NCBI GenBank assembly: GCA_030530775.1
Contig: JAUMUG010000005.1
Location: 62,001 to 126,000 of the forward strand
Length of the DNA: 64,000 nucleotides
Source of the DNA: Lautropia sp.
GTDB taxonomy: Bacteria > Pseudomonadota > Gammaproteobacteria > Burkholderiales > Burkholderiaceae_E
Direction of reading: 5' to 3'
The translations under genes and the position numbers were made by a program. Position 1 is the stretch's first letter; each line of letters begins with the position of its first letter. This document shows, piece by piece, positions 41,326-48,728 of the stretch. The notes under the pieces were generated by a model that did no database searches, was not told the origin of the DNA, and saw only the letters and a list, made by a program, of their open reading frames with translations.

Positions 41326-41489
41326 CGCCGATTCCCACTTGGGCCACGTTTTCCCCGACCTGCCCGCCGGCCAAAAGCGGCCTGCGCTACTGCGTCAACG
41401 GCGCCAGCCTTCGCTTTATCCCGCTCGATAAAATGGACGAAGAAGGCGGCGGCCGTCTGAAAGCTGCCGTAACCGGACAAGCGCGTTGA
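41326..41489 (+). pseudogene. msrB: 3' fragment of methionine sulfoxide reductase B, frameshifted
   Basis: The start of the fragment encodes [12 protein letters not shown] in one frame. The reading continues in the next as [20 protein letters not shown], then an end at [11 protein letters not shown] and a stop. Together these are the C-terminal third of MsrB, with the catalytic Cys in RYCVN. A one-base shift lies near 41360-41385. The N-terminal two-thirds and a start are absent. The codon use and embedded uptake sequence look neisserial rather than like the host. It cannot make an enzyme. Confidence 0.85.
41452..41461 (+). repeat. Neisseria-type DNA uptake sequence (DUS), exact core
   Basis: GCCGTCTGAA is the 10-base core used by Neisseriaceae to recognise their own DNA during natural transformation. 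Here it is inside the msrB fragment. Only this copy was noticed in the 64-kb window, along with one near-match 30 bases on. The flanking two bases are CG, not the AT or AG of the two common extended forms. Confidence 0.85.
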
Positions 41490-41490
41490 G

Positions 41491-41500
41491 GCCGTCTGAG
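41491..41500 (+). repeat. Near-match DUS just after the msrB stop
   Basis: The sequence GCCGTCTGAG differs from the DUS core only in the last base, with AG before it, which is the AG-DUS dialect context. It immediately follows the msrB-fragment stop codon, where neisserial uptake sequences are often located. Confidence 0.7.
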
Positions 41501-41596
41501 CACCGCACAAACAAGGCAGAACCATGTAAGAAGGTCTGGCATAGATTGTTCCAGTGGGCCCGAGACAGTGGAAGTCAGGTGAAGGACGTGGACAGA

Positions 41597-41625
41597 TTGG
41601 CGCTTTCTGGTCAAAATCGTATAAA
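41597..41625 (+). promoter_or_regulatory. Candidate sigma-70 promoter for the GFA-family gene
   Basis: TTGGCG at 41597-41602 and TATAAA at 41620-41625 are separated by exactly 17 bases. They lie in an A/T-rich stretch unlike the surrounding genome. The start codon is about 125 bases further. A promoter brought in with the foreign segment would explain the match. Confidence 0.5.
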
Positions 41626-41749
41626 AATTAATAAATTGGGGTGGAGCCGCGTTCTCGACGCTCCTATGTCAGCTGGCATGGGAGGAGTGGAATGTAGTTC
41701 TTTTCTGTTTGCCAGCTTATCAGAATCGAGTCATTGGACAGGAGTCGAG

Positions 41750-42145
41750 ATGGGAAAAACATATCAAGGAAGTTGCCATTGTGGACAGGTGCGCTATGAA
41801 GTTCAATTGGATTTTTCAAAAGGAACTCAGCGATGCAACTGTAGCTATTGTACAAAGACCCGAAATTGGGGAATCAGAACGACATCTGATAAATTTACTA
41901 TCCTAAGTGGACAAGATAGCCTGGCAGATTATCATGGTATTACCCACAAAATCTTCTGTAAGCATTGCGGGACGAATCTCTACTATTATGGAAATGTGCC
42001 AGAAATGGGTGGAGAATTTCTGACCGTCAGAGTCAATACACTGGATCATATCTCTAGTGATGAGATTTTGGTACAGCCAATTGTTTACTCTGACGGCAAA
42101 AATGATGCTTGGTGGCAAGAGCCTCAGGATATCAGAACACTTTAA
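41750..42145 (+). CDS. GFA-family (glutathione-dependent formaldehyde-activating-like) zinc protein, foreign origin
   Basis: A 131-residue beta-sheet zinc protein of the GFA/DUF636 family. It opens with YQGSCHCGQVRYEV, has CNCSYCTKTRNW and KIFCKHCGTNLYYYGN, supplying the Cys sets for two zinc sites. AGGAG lies 6-7 bases before ATG 41750. The gene is visibly A/T-rich, using AAA, ATT and TAT codons, unlike its GC-rich neighbours, so it is probably acquired. Most members of this family are not proven to act on formaldehyde, and the substrate is unknown. It is the only intact gene in the foreign patch. Confidence 0.9.
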   Translation: MGKTYQGSCHCGQVRYEVQLDFSKGTQRCNCSYCTKTRNWGIRTTSDKFTILSGQDSLADYHGITHKIFCKHCGTNLYYYGNVPEMGGEFLTVRVNTLDHISSDEILVQPIVYSDGKNDAWWQEPQDIRTL

Positions 42146-42166
42146 ACGCAATCAAAAAAAGATTTA

Positions 42167-42305
42167 TTGGGCGCATCCATCGGCGACATTGCAGATTCGC
42201 GTTTCGAACACCCCCCTACAAAAGCACCCGCTTCACTTTTTTCACCTCGGAAAGCGGCTTTACCGACGACACCGTCTGCACCGCCGCCGTGGCCGGCTGG
42301 GTCCT
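42167..42305 (+). pseudogene. 5' fragment of an ADP-ribosylglycohydrolase gene, frameshifted
   Basis: Starting at TTG 42167, the frame encodes GASIGDIADSRFEH, the N-terminal motif of ADP-ribosylglycohydrolases. After a C6 run at 42211-42216 the match continues in another frame: YKSTRFTFFTSESGFTDDTV, then CTAAVAGWVL, including the family's FTDDTV metal-binding motif. The likely lesion is a one-base change in the run of C. The remaining roughly 80 percent of the gene is missing. Host sequence resumes at about 42306. The downstream hot-dog gene is in frame with the second half, so a fused readthrough frame exists. Confidence 0.82.
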
Positions 42306-42357
42306 TGTTTGTGTATTGCAAAGTTTTTTGTCGAGCGTCCCGGAAGGAATGGAGATC

Positions 42358-43332
42358 ATGAGTGAGCAGCCTCTTGCGATCGATATCGATCATCTGCGTA
42401 CTTGGATTGGCCGTGAGGAGTGTTTGACCGATGTCGTGTCGGTCGATCTGGTGCAGAAATTCAATGCCACCCTCGACCTGTCGGATGAGCCGGTCAGAGC
42501 GGGGGATGTGGCGCCCTTGCTGATCCATTTCTGTCTGGCGCCGCCGGTCGTTGCCACCCGTTTGCTGGGCCATGATGGCCATCCCAGGAAAGGGGGATTC
42601 CTGCCGCCGGTGCCTTTGCCGCGCCGGATGTGGGCCGGTGGGCGTTTCGAGTTTCACGGCGATCTGCGGGTGGGGGATCCGGTCAGCCGGATGTCCCGTA
42701 TCGTCGATGTGCAGGCCAAGCAGGGACGCACGGGGCCCTTGTGTTTCGTGACCGTCGAGCATCGGCTGAGCGTCGATGGGCGTCTGGTGCTGATCGAAGG
42801 GCAGGATATCGTTTATCTCGAGCCCGCGACACCCGCGACGGTCGAGACGACGGGGGGGATGGGAAAAGGCGCGGACTCCGGTCACGCCGGGCCTGCTGCA
42901 GCCACCACGACTGCCGCCGCCGCGGCAGCATCTGCACTTGCGATGGTTGATTCGGCGGCTGCGCCGAACACGGCTGGTTCAGCAGGATTCAGTCGTCGCA
43001 TGCCGGTCGGCCCGACACTGCTGTTTCGCTATTCGGCGCTGACTTTCAACGGTCACCGGATTCATTACGATCAGCCTTTTGCAGTCCACTCCGAGCACTA
43101 TCCGGGGCTGGTCGTTCATGGTCCGATGCAGGCCACCTGGCTGATCCATCATGCGCAGGCACTGAAAGGCCGCCGGCCTTCGCGGTTTTTCTTCCGTTCG
43201 CAGGCGCCCCTGTTCGACAACGACGAGATCTGGATTCATGCCGGGGCCGATGGCGACGATCGGCATCTCAGGCTCTGGACCTCCCGTGCAGGCAGTGGCC
43301 CTGCCATGGTGGCCGAGGCGGTATGGGCCTAG
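42358..43332 (+). CDS. Hot-dog-fold dehydratase, FAS1-like/MaoC (HTD2 type)
   Basis: A 324-residue double hot-dog protein, of the group annotated as mesaconyl-C4-CoA hydratase or HTD2-type 3-hydroxyacyl dehydratase. The N-terminal domain covers about residues 1-150 (GFLPPVPLPRRMWAGGRFEFHG). An Ala-rich linker runs over about residues 170-215. The C-terminal domain has FRYSALTFNGHRIHYDQPFA and YPGLVVHGPMQATWL, where the conserved N-x-H pattern corresponds to the catalytic Asp/His region of MaoC hydratases. ATG 42358 was chosen (AAGGA 10 bases upstream) over ATG 42349. The upstream open frame is shared with the foreign fragment. Substrate is unknown. Confidence 0.88.
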   Translation: MSEQPLAIDIDHLRTWIGREECLTDVVSVDLVQKFNATLDLSDEPVRAGDVAPLLIHFCLAPPVVATRLLGHDGHPRKGGFLPPVPLPRRMWAGGRFEFHGDLRVGDPVSRMSRIVDVQAKQGRTGPLCFVTVEHRLSVDGRLVLIEGQDIVYLEPATPATVETTGGMGKGADSGHAGPAAATTTAAAAAASALAMVDSAAAPNTAGSAGFSRRMPVGPTLLFRYSALTFNGHRIHYDQPFAVHSEHYPGLVVHGPMQATWLIHHAQALKGRRPSRFFFRSQAPLFDNDEIWIHAGADGDDRHLRLWTSRAGSGPAMVAEAVWA

Positions 43333-43568
43333 CACAGGCAATGATCCTCGGGCAAGCCTGCTTCTCGACGGCCCAACGGTCCAATGGTTCAACAACCTCG
43401 GCAAGTCCGCGGATCCACGTGCCCACTCCGTTCTGGTTCTGGATGGGCCGCTCCTCAAACCTCTGGGGCAATATGGTATCCCAGTCACGGTCGAATGGCG
43501 TTCGGTTGGCTTTTTCGGGCTGGATTGCATGTCGGCGGTGTGGCCGTTGCCCTGGTGGCAGCCTGGCT

Positions 43569-44336
43569 TCAGTCCCGGTAGGCGATGAAATACAGGGCAC
43601 CGACCATCAGCGCGCCGCCCAGGGCGTTGCCGATCCAGACCGAAACCATATTGTGGGCAAAGGCCCACCAGCTGATGTCGCCGCCGCCCCAGATGGCGGC
43701 CGGGATGATGAACATGTTGGCGACGACGTGCTGAAAGCCGATCAGTACGAAGACCATGACCGGAAACCAGATGCCCGCCACCTTGCCACCGACGCTGTGG
43801 GAGGCGTAGGCGAGCCAGACGCCCATGCAGACCAGCCAGTTACAGCCGATACCCGAGACGACGGCAGGCCAGAAGTCGGCATCGACCTTGGATTTGGCGG
43901 CGGCGACCGTTTTGGCCAGGTGGGTGCCTTCGGTCAGACCGACGACATGTCCAAAGAAATAGGCAACGAAAAACGCGCCGACCAGATTGGCCAGCGTGAT
44001 GATCAGCCAGTTGCGGGCCAGTGCACGCAGACCGAACTTCTTTCTGAACCAGCCGACCGGAACCACCATCATATTGCCGGTGATCAATTCGGCACCGCCG
44101 ATCAGGATGCAGATCAGCCCGACCGGGAACACCGCTGCACCGAGAAAATGACCCAGCCCGGCCAGTTCTCCGCCGAGTGCTCCCGCGATGCGGATGTAGG
44201 CGAGATAACCGACCGAAATGAAGGCGCCGCCCAGAAAGCCCAGCGACAGCATGGCGGGCAGTGGTGTACCGACTTTGGTGACGGCTTTGGCAGTGGCGCT
44301 GTCGAGAATTTCACGCGGAGAGAGTGAAGCCGTCAT
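43569..44336 (-). CDS. Formate/nitrite transporter (FNT) family channel
   Basis: A 255-residue channel for formate, nitrite or a related small anion, in the inner membrane as a pentamer. It has six hydrophobic segments. The conserved LITGNMM loop and the pore His in GFQHVVANMF match FocA/NirC. ATG 44336 was chosen because the MTASLSPREI start is family-like, with AGGAAA about 6 bases before. A longer open frame into 44753 is not conserved. It stands alone, with no formate-lyase or nitrite-reductase genes in the window, so the physiological anion is uncertain. Confidence 0.9.
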   Translation of the reverse strand: MTASLSPREILDSATAKAVTKVGTPLPAMLSLGFLGGAFISVGYLAYIRIAGALGGELAGLGHFLGAAVFPVGLICILIGGAELITGNMMVVPVGWFRKKFGLRALARNWLIITLANLVGAFFVAYFFGHVVGLTEGTHLAKTVAAAKSKVDADFWPAVVSGIGCNWLVCMGVWLAYASHSVGGKVAGIWFPVMVFVLIGFQHVVANMFIIPAAIWGGGDISWWAFAHNMVSVWIGNALGGALMVGALYFIAYRD

Positions 44337-44451
44337 GTGCGTTTCCTGGGCTGACGTTGGGGGCGAAAGGACCTCTATCATTTTATATATGCGCTCGGGG
44401 CGCGCTGAGCAATCCCACTTCGGAAAAGGCCTGCCGTCGGGCACAAAAACT

Positions 44452-45870
44452 TCAGGCGCGCTCCGTTTGCCGCACGAGATTCTGCCATGGTCCAAGTTCT
44501 TCGATGGCCTGCAGGCGTCTTCGCTCGATGGCGGCACGGATGGCTTTGGGAGCGTTGGCATGCTCACGGGCGATGCTGCCAGTGTCGACGGCACGGCTGG
44601 CGGCCAGTGCCTGGTCGATGCGGGCAAGAACCGTGCGATAGACCGGGGGCTGGTTCGGGAACGTCGGGAGGATATGGTGGACAGCAAGCGATGCATCCTT
44701 CGCGTCCCGATCTGGGCCCGTATCGGCGCTTTCGGCAGCCGTTTCACCGTCACTCGTCGTCACTTCGTTGGTAATGGGCGCCGGGCGTGGGTTGGATGGG
44801 CTGCTTGCCGAGACGGGAAACGAATGGGACGGATCGTCGGCAGTGGCCAGTCGCAGAGCCGCCTGCAGCAGGTCACCCAAGCGTTCGGGCCGACGCCAGG
44901 CATCGTGGCGGTTGAACAGCGCCAGCAGTCCGGCTGGCGCAAGCCGGGCGGGATCGAGCCACCAGTGGCGGGAGGCACCGGGTATGGAGCCGGGCATTTC
45001 TCCAGCCAGGCGCTGTGCAGCGTCGATGCATTCGTTGGAGGCGCGCAGGCCGCGTGCCAGGTTTTCGACTGCCGCGGCGATCGTGGAAGGGACGGGATCG
45101 GGATGGTGGGCGGAGGCGATATCGGTGGCTGCCGCCATCATGATCGCAAAGCGTACCGGCAGCGGATCGCCCAGCGCGGCGCTGTCATCGAGCGCTTGTA
45201 GCCAGCCCGGTCGTCGGGAAACGGGTGCGAGTGGGGGCAACAGAATGGCCAAGGCGCCGCTGTCATCCAGCACCTGCAGCAGGCGTGACGGTTTGACACT
45301 CATCAGACCGCGGGAGATCTCTTGCCAGACGCGTTCGGCCACCAGGGCATCGACTTCACCGGCGGCGCTCATGTCGCGCATCAGCGCCATGGTTTCGTCT
45401 GCGACCACGAAATCCGGAAAGCGTGCGGCAAAACGGGCGATGCGCAGAATGCGGACCGGATCCTCGCGAAAGGCGGGGCTGACGTGGCGGAAGACGCGTT
45501 GCTGCAAATCCTGCCGGCCGTCGAAGGGGTCGATCAGCTCACCGCCATCGGTCATGGCCATCGCGTTGATGGTGAGGTCCCGACGCAGCAGATCGTCCTC
45601 GAGGCTGACATCGGGCGAGAACTGTACCGAAAAGCCCTTGTAGCCAGGGCCCGTCTTGCGTTCGGTGCGTGCCAGCGCATATTCTTCATGGGTTTTCGGG
45701 TGCAGAAACACCGGAAAATCCTTGCCGACCGGCTGAAAGCCCTGCGCGATCATCTGCCCGGGGGTGGCACCTACCACCACCCAGTCGCGATCACCGGCCG
45801 GCAGTCCCATCAGTTCGTCGCGGACCGAGCCGCCGACGCGAAAGCACTGCAACTTCCTGGACGCTGTCAT
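44452..45870 (-). CDS. cca: CCA-adding tRNA nucleotidyltransferase
   Basis: This class II nucleotidyltransferase adds CCA to tRNA 3' ends. The 472-residue product shows the G-rich motif [13 protein letters not shown] and DRDWVVVG with the two catalytic Asp. Then come [19 protein letters not shown] and [11 protein letters not shown], and the [19 protein letters not shown] motif. From about residue 320 to 430 a Pro/Ser/Asp-rich insertion is present, and the C-terminal HD domain of the full E. coli enzyme is not obvious. The start has a weak ribosome-binding site (GTAGG). Confidence 0.94.
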   Translation of the reverse strand: MTASRKLQCFRVGGSVRDELMGLPAGDRDWVVVGATPGQMIAQGFQPVGKDFPVFLHPKTHEEYALARTERKTGPGYKGFSVQFSPDVSLEDDLLRRDLTINAMAMTDGGELIDPFDGRQDLQQRVFRHVSPAFREDPVRILRIARFAARFPDFVVADETMALMRDMSAAGEVDALVAERVWQEISRGLMSVKPSRLLQVLDDSGALAILLPPLAPVSRRPGWLQALDDSAALGDPLPVRFAIMMAAATDIASAHHPDPVPSTIAAAVENLARGLRASNECIDAAQRLAGEMPGSIPGASRHWWLDPARLAPAGLLALFNRHDAWRRPERLGDLLQAALRLATADDPSHSFPVSASSPSNPRPAPITNEVTTSDGETAAESADTGPDRDAKDASLAVHHILPTFPNQPPVYRTVLARIDQALAASRAVDTGSIAREHANAPKAIRAAIERRRLQAIEELGPWQNLVRQTERA

Positions 45871-46022
45871 CGGCGCCTACCCGTACATTGGAACGTACCG
45901 ATGCTATCGTGATTCCTGCAGCGTTTGTGCTCAGGGGGGCGGTTCCTGTTGACGCTCATCGGCTTCGTATGCAGCGGCAGCAGGCAATTCGGACGCCTGG
46001 GTAGGATGAGGGCGTGTCTGCC

Positions 46023-48119
46023 TCACGGCAATGGTGCCACGGCCGCCGGCTGGGGGTTGACCTGGCTGAGCCAGAGTTTCAGTGACTGCGGCTGGCCGGT
46101 GAACAGGCCGGCGTAGTCGACCGTGTTCGACAGCACGGCTTTGACGTAGTGCCGGGTTTCCGAGAATGGGATCATTTCGGCGAAGATGGCGCCTTCGACC
46201 GGTTTGGACAGCCGTGCACGCCAGGCGTGGGCGCGACGAGGGCCGGCATTGTAGCCTGCGGAGGCCAGCACCGGTGAGCCATCGAGATCGTCGAGCGCAC
46301 GCTTCAGATAATAGCTGCCGAAGGTCAGGTTGGTTTCCAGGTCATTCAGCTGAGCCGGCTGATAGTCGGTCTGACCGATCTGTGCCGCCACCCATTTGGC
46401 CGTGGCCGGCATCAGCTGCATCAGGCCCGAGGCGCCGACGTGCGAGCGCGCGTTCATGATGAAGCGGGATTCCTGTCGGATCAGTCCGTAGACCCAGGCG
46501 GGATCGATTTGCTGCTTGCTGGTGATCGGAATCAGTTGTTCGGCAAAGGGCGTGGGGAAGCGCAACTGGTAATCCGCTTCGGTGACGATGCGTTCATCGG
46601 CATTGATGGCGCGATCGAGCAGGCCATGACGCAGCGCCCAGACGGCAGCGGCGCGCAGGCTTTCATCCGAGCGGCCACGCATCTGGAAATTCCATTCGCG
46701 ATTGCCTTCGGAACGCAGCCCCAGATTGTAGAAAGCCATTGCCTGCCGGATGCCGAGATGACGATCGAATGCATTGATCTCCGATTCGGGCGGGGCCTTG
46801 GGTGAAGCGGGTAGCAGCAGGGGCTGGCCCAGTTCTTCGCGCGCCAGTTTGCCGTAATAGTCGTGACGGCCGGCCAATTGCTCGAAGCCGAGTCTGGCCT
46901 TGGTTTTTTGGCCCAGTGCCTGTTTGGCGCGCGCCTGCCAGTACATCCAGGTTGGTGTCTGGCGGGTGTCTTTGTCCATGTCCTGAATGATCTGGTTCAG
47001 TTGTGCCCAGTTCTGTTCGGACAGTGCGGCACGTGCCAGCCAGACCCGGGTGTGATCGCTGATCTGCGCATTGCGGCCTTTGCCTGCCCAGCTGGCGGCA
47101 TTGGGGTCGAGTCGCTGCATGCCGACGGCGGCGATCTGCGACCAGACGAATTGCCGATCGGCACGATCGAGGCGTCTGGATTTGGCGAGCAATTCGGCTG
47201 CCTTCGCGGGATCGGTACGCGCCAGCCGCACCAGTGCGATTTTTTCCTGCAGTTTCGAACCGGGGTTTTTGAGTGCCTGGGCCGGTCTGGTCAGTGCCAG
47301 ATCCAGCGCGCGGGTCGTCAGGGCAGGATGTGCCAACAGGCCGGCGGCCTGCCGAATGTCGGCAGGGGAATTGATTTCCAGTGCCAGATTCAGACGCCTG
47401 TTGAGCTGCTGTTTGCCGAGCAGTCTGCGTTCGGCCAGCGTGTTCAGCAGTCGATGGCAGGCGGTGTTGAGGCTCTGCGCCTTCAGTACCTGGGCGCTGG
47501 CGGTCTTGAGTATGCCTCGGGCCGGTTTGCTGCCTTCACCAACTTTGGACAGTGCCGACAGTGAAGCCAGACAGAAGGGGGCGCTTTCGTCCTTCAGCAC
47601 CCATTTCGGAAACATCGCGTCGATCACCGGCCAGTCCTGACGGCGGCCGGCGGCCAGCATCCAGTCGCGGCGCAGTAGATCGGCGGTCAGATGTCTGGGA
47701 TAGTCCTTGATGTACCGATGCGTTTCGCGGCTGACGGCCTGATAGTCCTCGTCGCCGAGACGTGTGTCCTGCAACTTGAGGCGCAGCCGCCAATAGTCGA
47801 GATAGGCGGTCAGCACATGGCCACGCGGCACTTTCTGCGCGGCTGCCTCGAAAGCGGGCAGTTTGCCGTCGAGCATGGCCTTGCGCGCATCGAGAATCGC
47901 CAGGTCGATCGGGTCTTCGATGGTGGGCGGCACGAACACGGTCACCGGTTTGATCCGGCCGAGCACTGCCTGGCTTTCGGCCGAAACCGAAGTCATGGAG
48001 GGGGACGATGTCAGCGAGGCGAGGCGCTGTCCTTCGGCGGTGTCGGCAGATGCGGAACCCGACTGAACGCAGAAGAAAAGAGACAGCAGCAAAGCCGCTG
48101 GCGTATCACCGAGTTTCAT
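46023..48119 (-). CDS. slt: Soluble lytic murein transglycosylase (Slt70 type)
   Basis: Slt cleaves glycan strands of murein to 1,6-anhydro ends in the periplasm. From ATG 48119 the 698-residue product has a signal peptide (MKLGDTPAALLLSL region, ending SASA) and a long alpha-superhelical N-terminal region. The C-terminal catalytic domain has QESRFIMNARSHVGASGLMQLMP (split here by the Glu-Ser-Arg-Phe motif carrying the catalytic Glu). A TTG at 48134 would give five more residues. It is divergent from fau with 15 bases between starts. Muropeptides it makes could be imported by the AmpG encoded in the window. Confidence 0.94.
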   Translation of the reverse strand: MKLGDTPAALLLSLFFCVQSGSASADTAEGQRLASLTSSPSMTSVSAESQAVLGRIKPVTVFVPPTIEDPIDLAILDARKAMLDGKLPAFEAAAQKVPRGHVLTAYLDYWRLRLKLQDTRLGDEDYQAVSRETHRYIKDYPRHLTADLLRRDWMLAAGRRQDWPVIDAMFPKWVLKDESAPFCLASLSALSKVGEGSKPARGILKTASAQVLKAQSLNTACHRLLNTLAERRLLGKQQLNRRLNLALEINSPADIRQAAGLLAHPALTTRALDLALTRPAQALKNPGSKLQEKIALVRLARTDPAKAAELLAKSRRLDRADRQFVWSQIAAVGMQRLDPNAASWAGKGRNAQISDHTRVWLARAALSEQNWAQLNQIIQDMDKDTRQTPTWMYWQARAKQALGQKTKARLGFEQLAGRHDYYGKLAREELGQPLLLPASPKAPPESEINAFDRHLGIRQAMAFYNLGLRSEGNREWNFQMRGRSDESLRAAAVWALRHGLLDRAINADERIVTEADYQLRFPTPFAEQLIPITSKQQIDPAWVYGLIRQESRFIMNARSHVGASGLMQLMPATAKWVAAQIGQTDYQPAQLNDLETNLTFGSYYLKRALDDLDGSPVLASAGYNAGPRRAHAWRARLSKPVEGAIFAEMIPFSETRHYVKAVLSNTVDYAGLFTGQPQSLKLWLSQVNPQPAAVAPLP

Positions 48120-48134
48120 GCGTATAATTTTCAA

Positions 48135-48728
48135 GTGGAAGAGTTATCAAAATCCAGCATAACACGTGCACAGTTGCGTAAAGATCTCTTGGCGGAACGG
48201 TCTGCGATGGGAGTGTTACAGCGTGCACGATTCGATGCGTTACTGTGCCAGCAATTGACAGATTGCGATCTGTTGGGAAACGCGGCCAATGTTGCCGTTT
48301 TTTCGGCGATACGCGCCGAACCCGAATTGGGGGTCTGCTATGCCCACTGGCGCGCCGAAGGCCGGCGATTGTTGCTGCCGGTCATCGAACCGGAAACCAA
48401 ACTTCTATTCTTTCGCGTCTGGGACGAGAGCGTTCCCCTGGTCGCAGGTCCTTTCGGTGTTGCGGAGCCTCCCGAAGAGGCCGAACGGCTTTGGCCCGAC
48501 CTGATGGTGATTCCTTGTGTCGGTTTCCGGGTGGTGGACGGCAGGCCATACCGGTTGGGGTATGGGGGGGGCTTCTATGACCGCACGCTGGCGGTGCACC
48601 CCTGCCGCACGATCGGGGTTGCCTATGACTCGGCCGAAACCGGGTCGTTCACGCTGAACACCTGGGACATGCCATTGTCGGCATTGGTCACGCCTTCACG
48701 ACGAATCTCGGCCATGGCTTCACCCTGA
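48135..48728 (+). CDS. 5-formyltetrahydrofolate cyclo-ligase
   Basis: The enzyme converts 5-formyl-THF to 5,10-methenyl-THF with ATP, linking it to the one-carbon genes in the window. From GTG 48135 the product has 197 residues. It has the N-terminal LRKDLLAERSAM region, FFRVWD, PDLMVIPCVGFRV, and the phosphate/substrate loop RLGYGGGFYDRTL. The only ATG nearby (48207) would remove the conserved LRKDLL, so GTG is preferred. A run of eight G lies in the GYGGG motif. It begins 15 bases from slt, and its last 106 bases overlap the convergent EAL gene. Confidence 0.9.
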   Translation: MEELSKSSITRAQLRKDLLAERSAMGVLQRARFDALLCQQLTDCDLLGNAANVAVFSAIRAEPELGVCYAHWRAEGRRLLLPVIEPETKLLFFRVWDESVPLVAGPFGVAEPPEEAERLWPDLMVIPCVGFRVVDGRPYRLGYGGGFYDRTLAVHPCRTIGVAYDSAETGSFTLNTWDMPLSALVTPSRRISAMASP

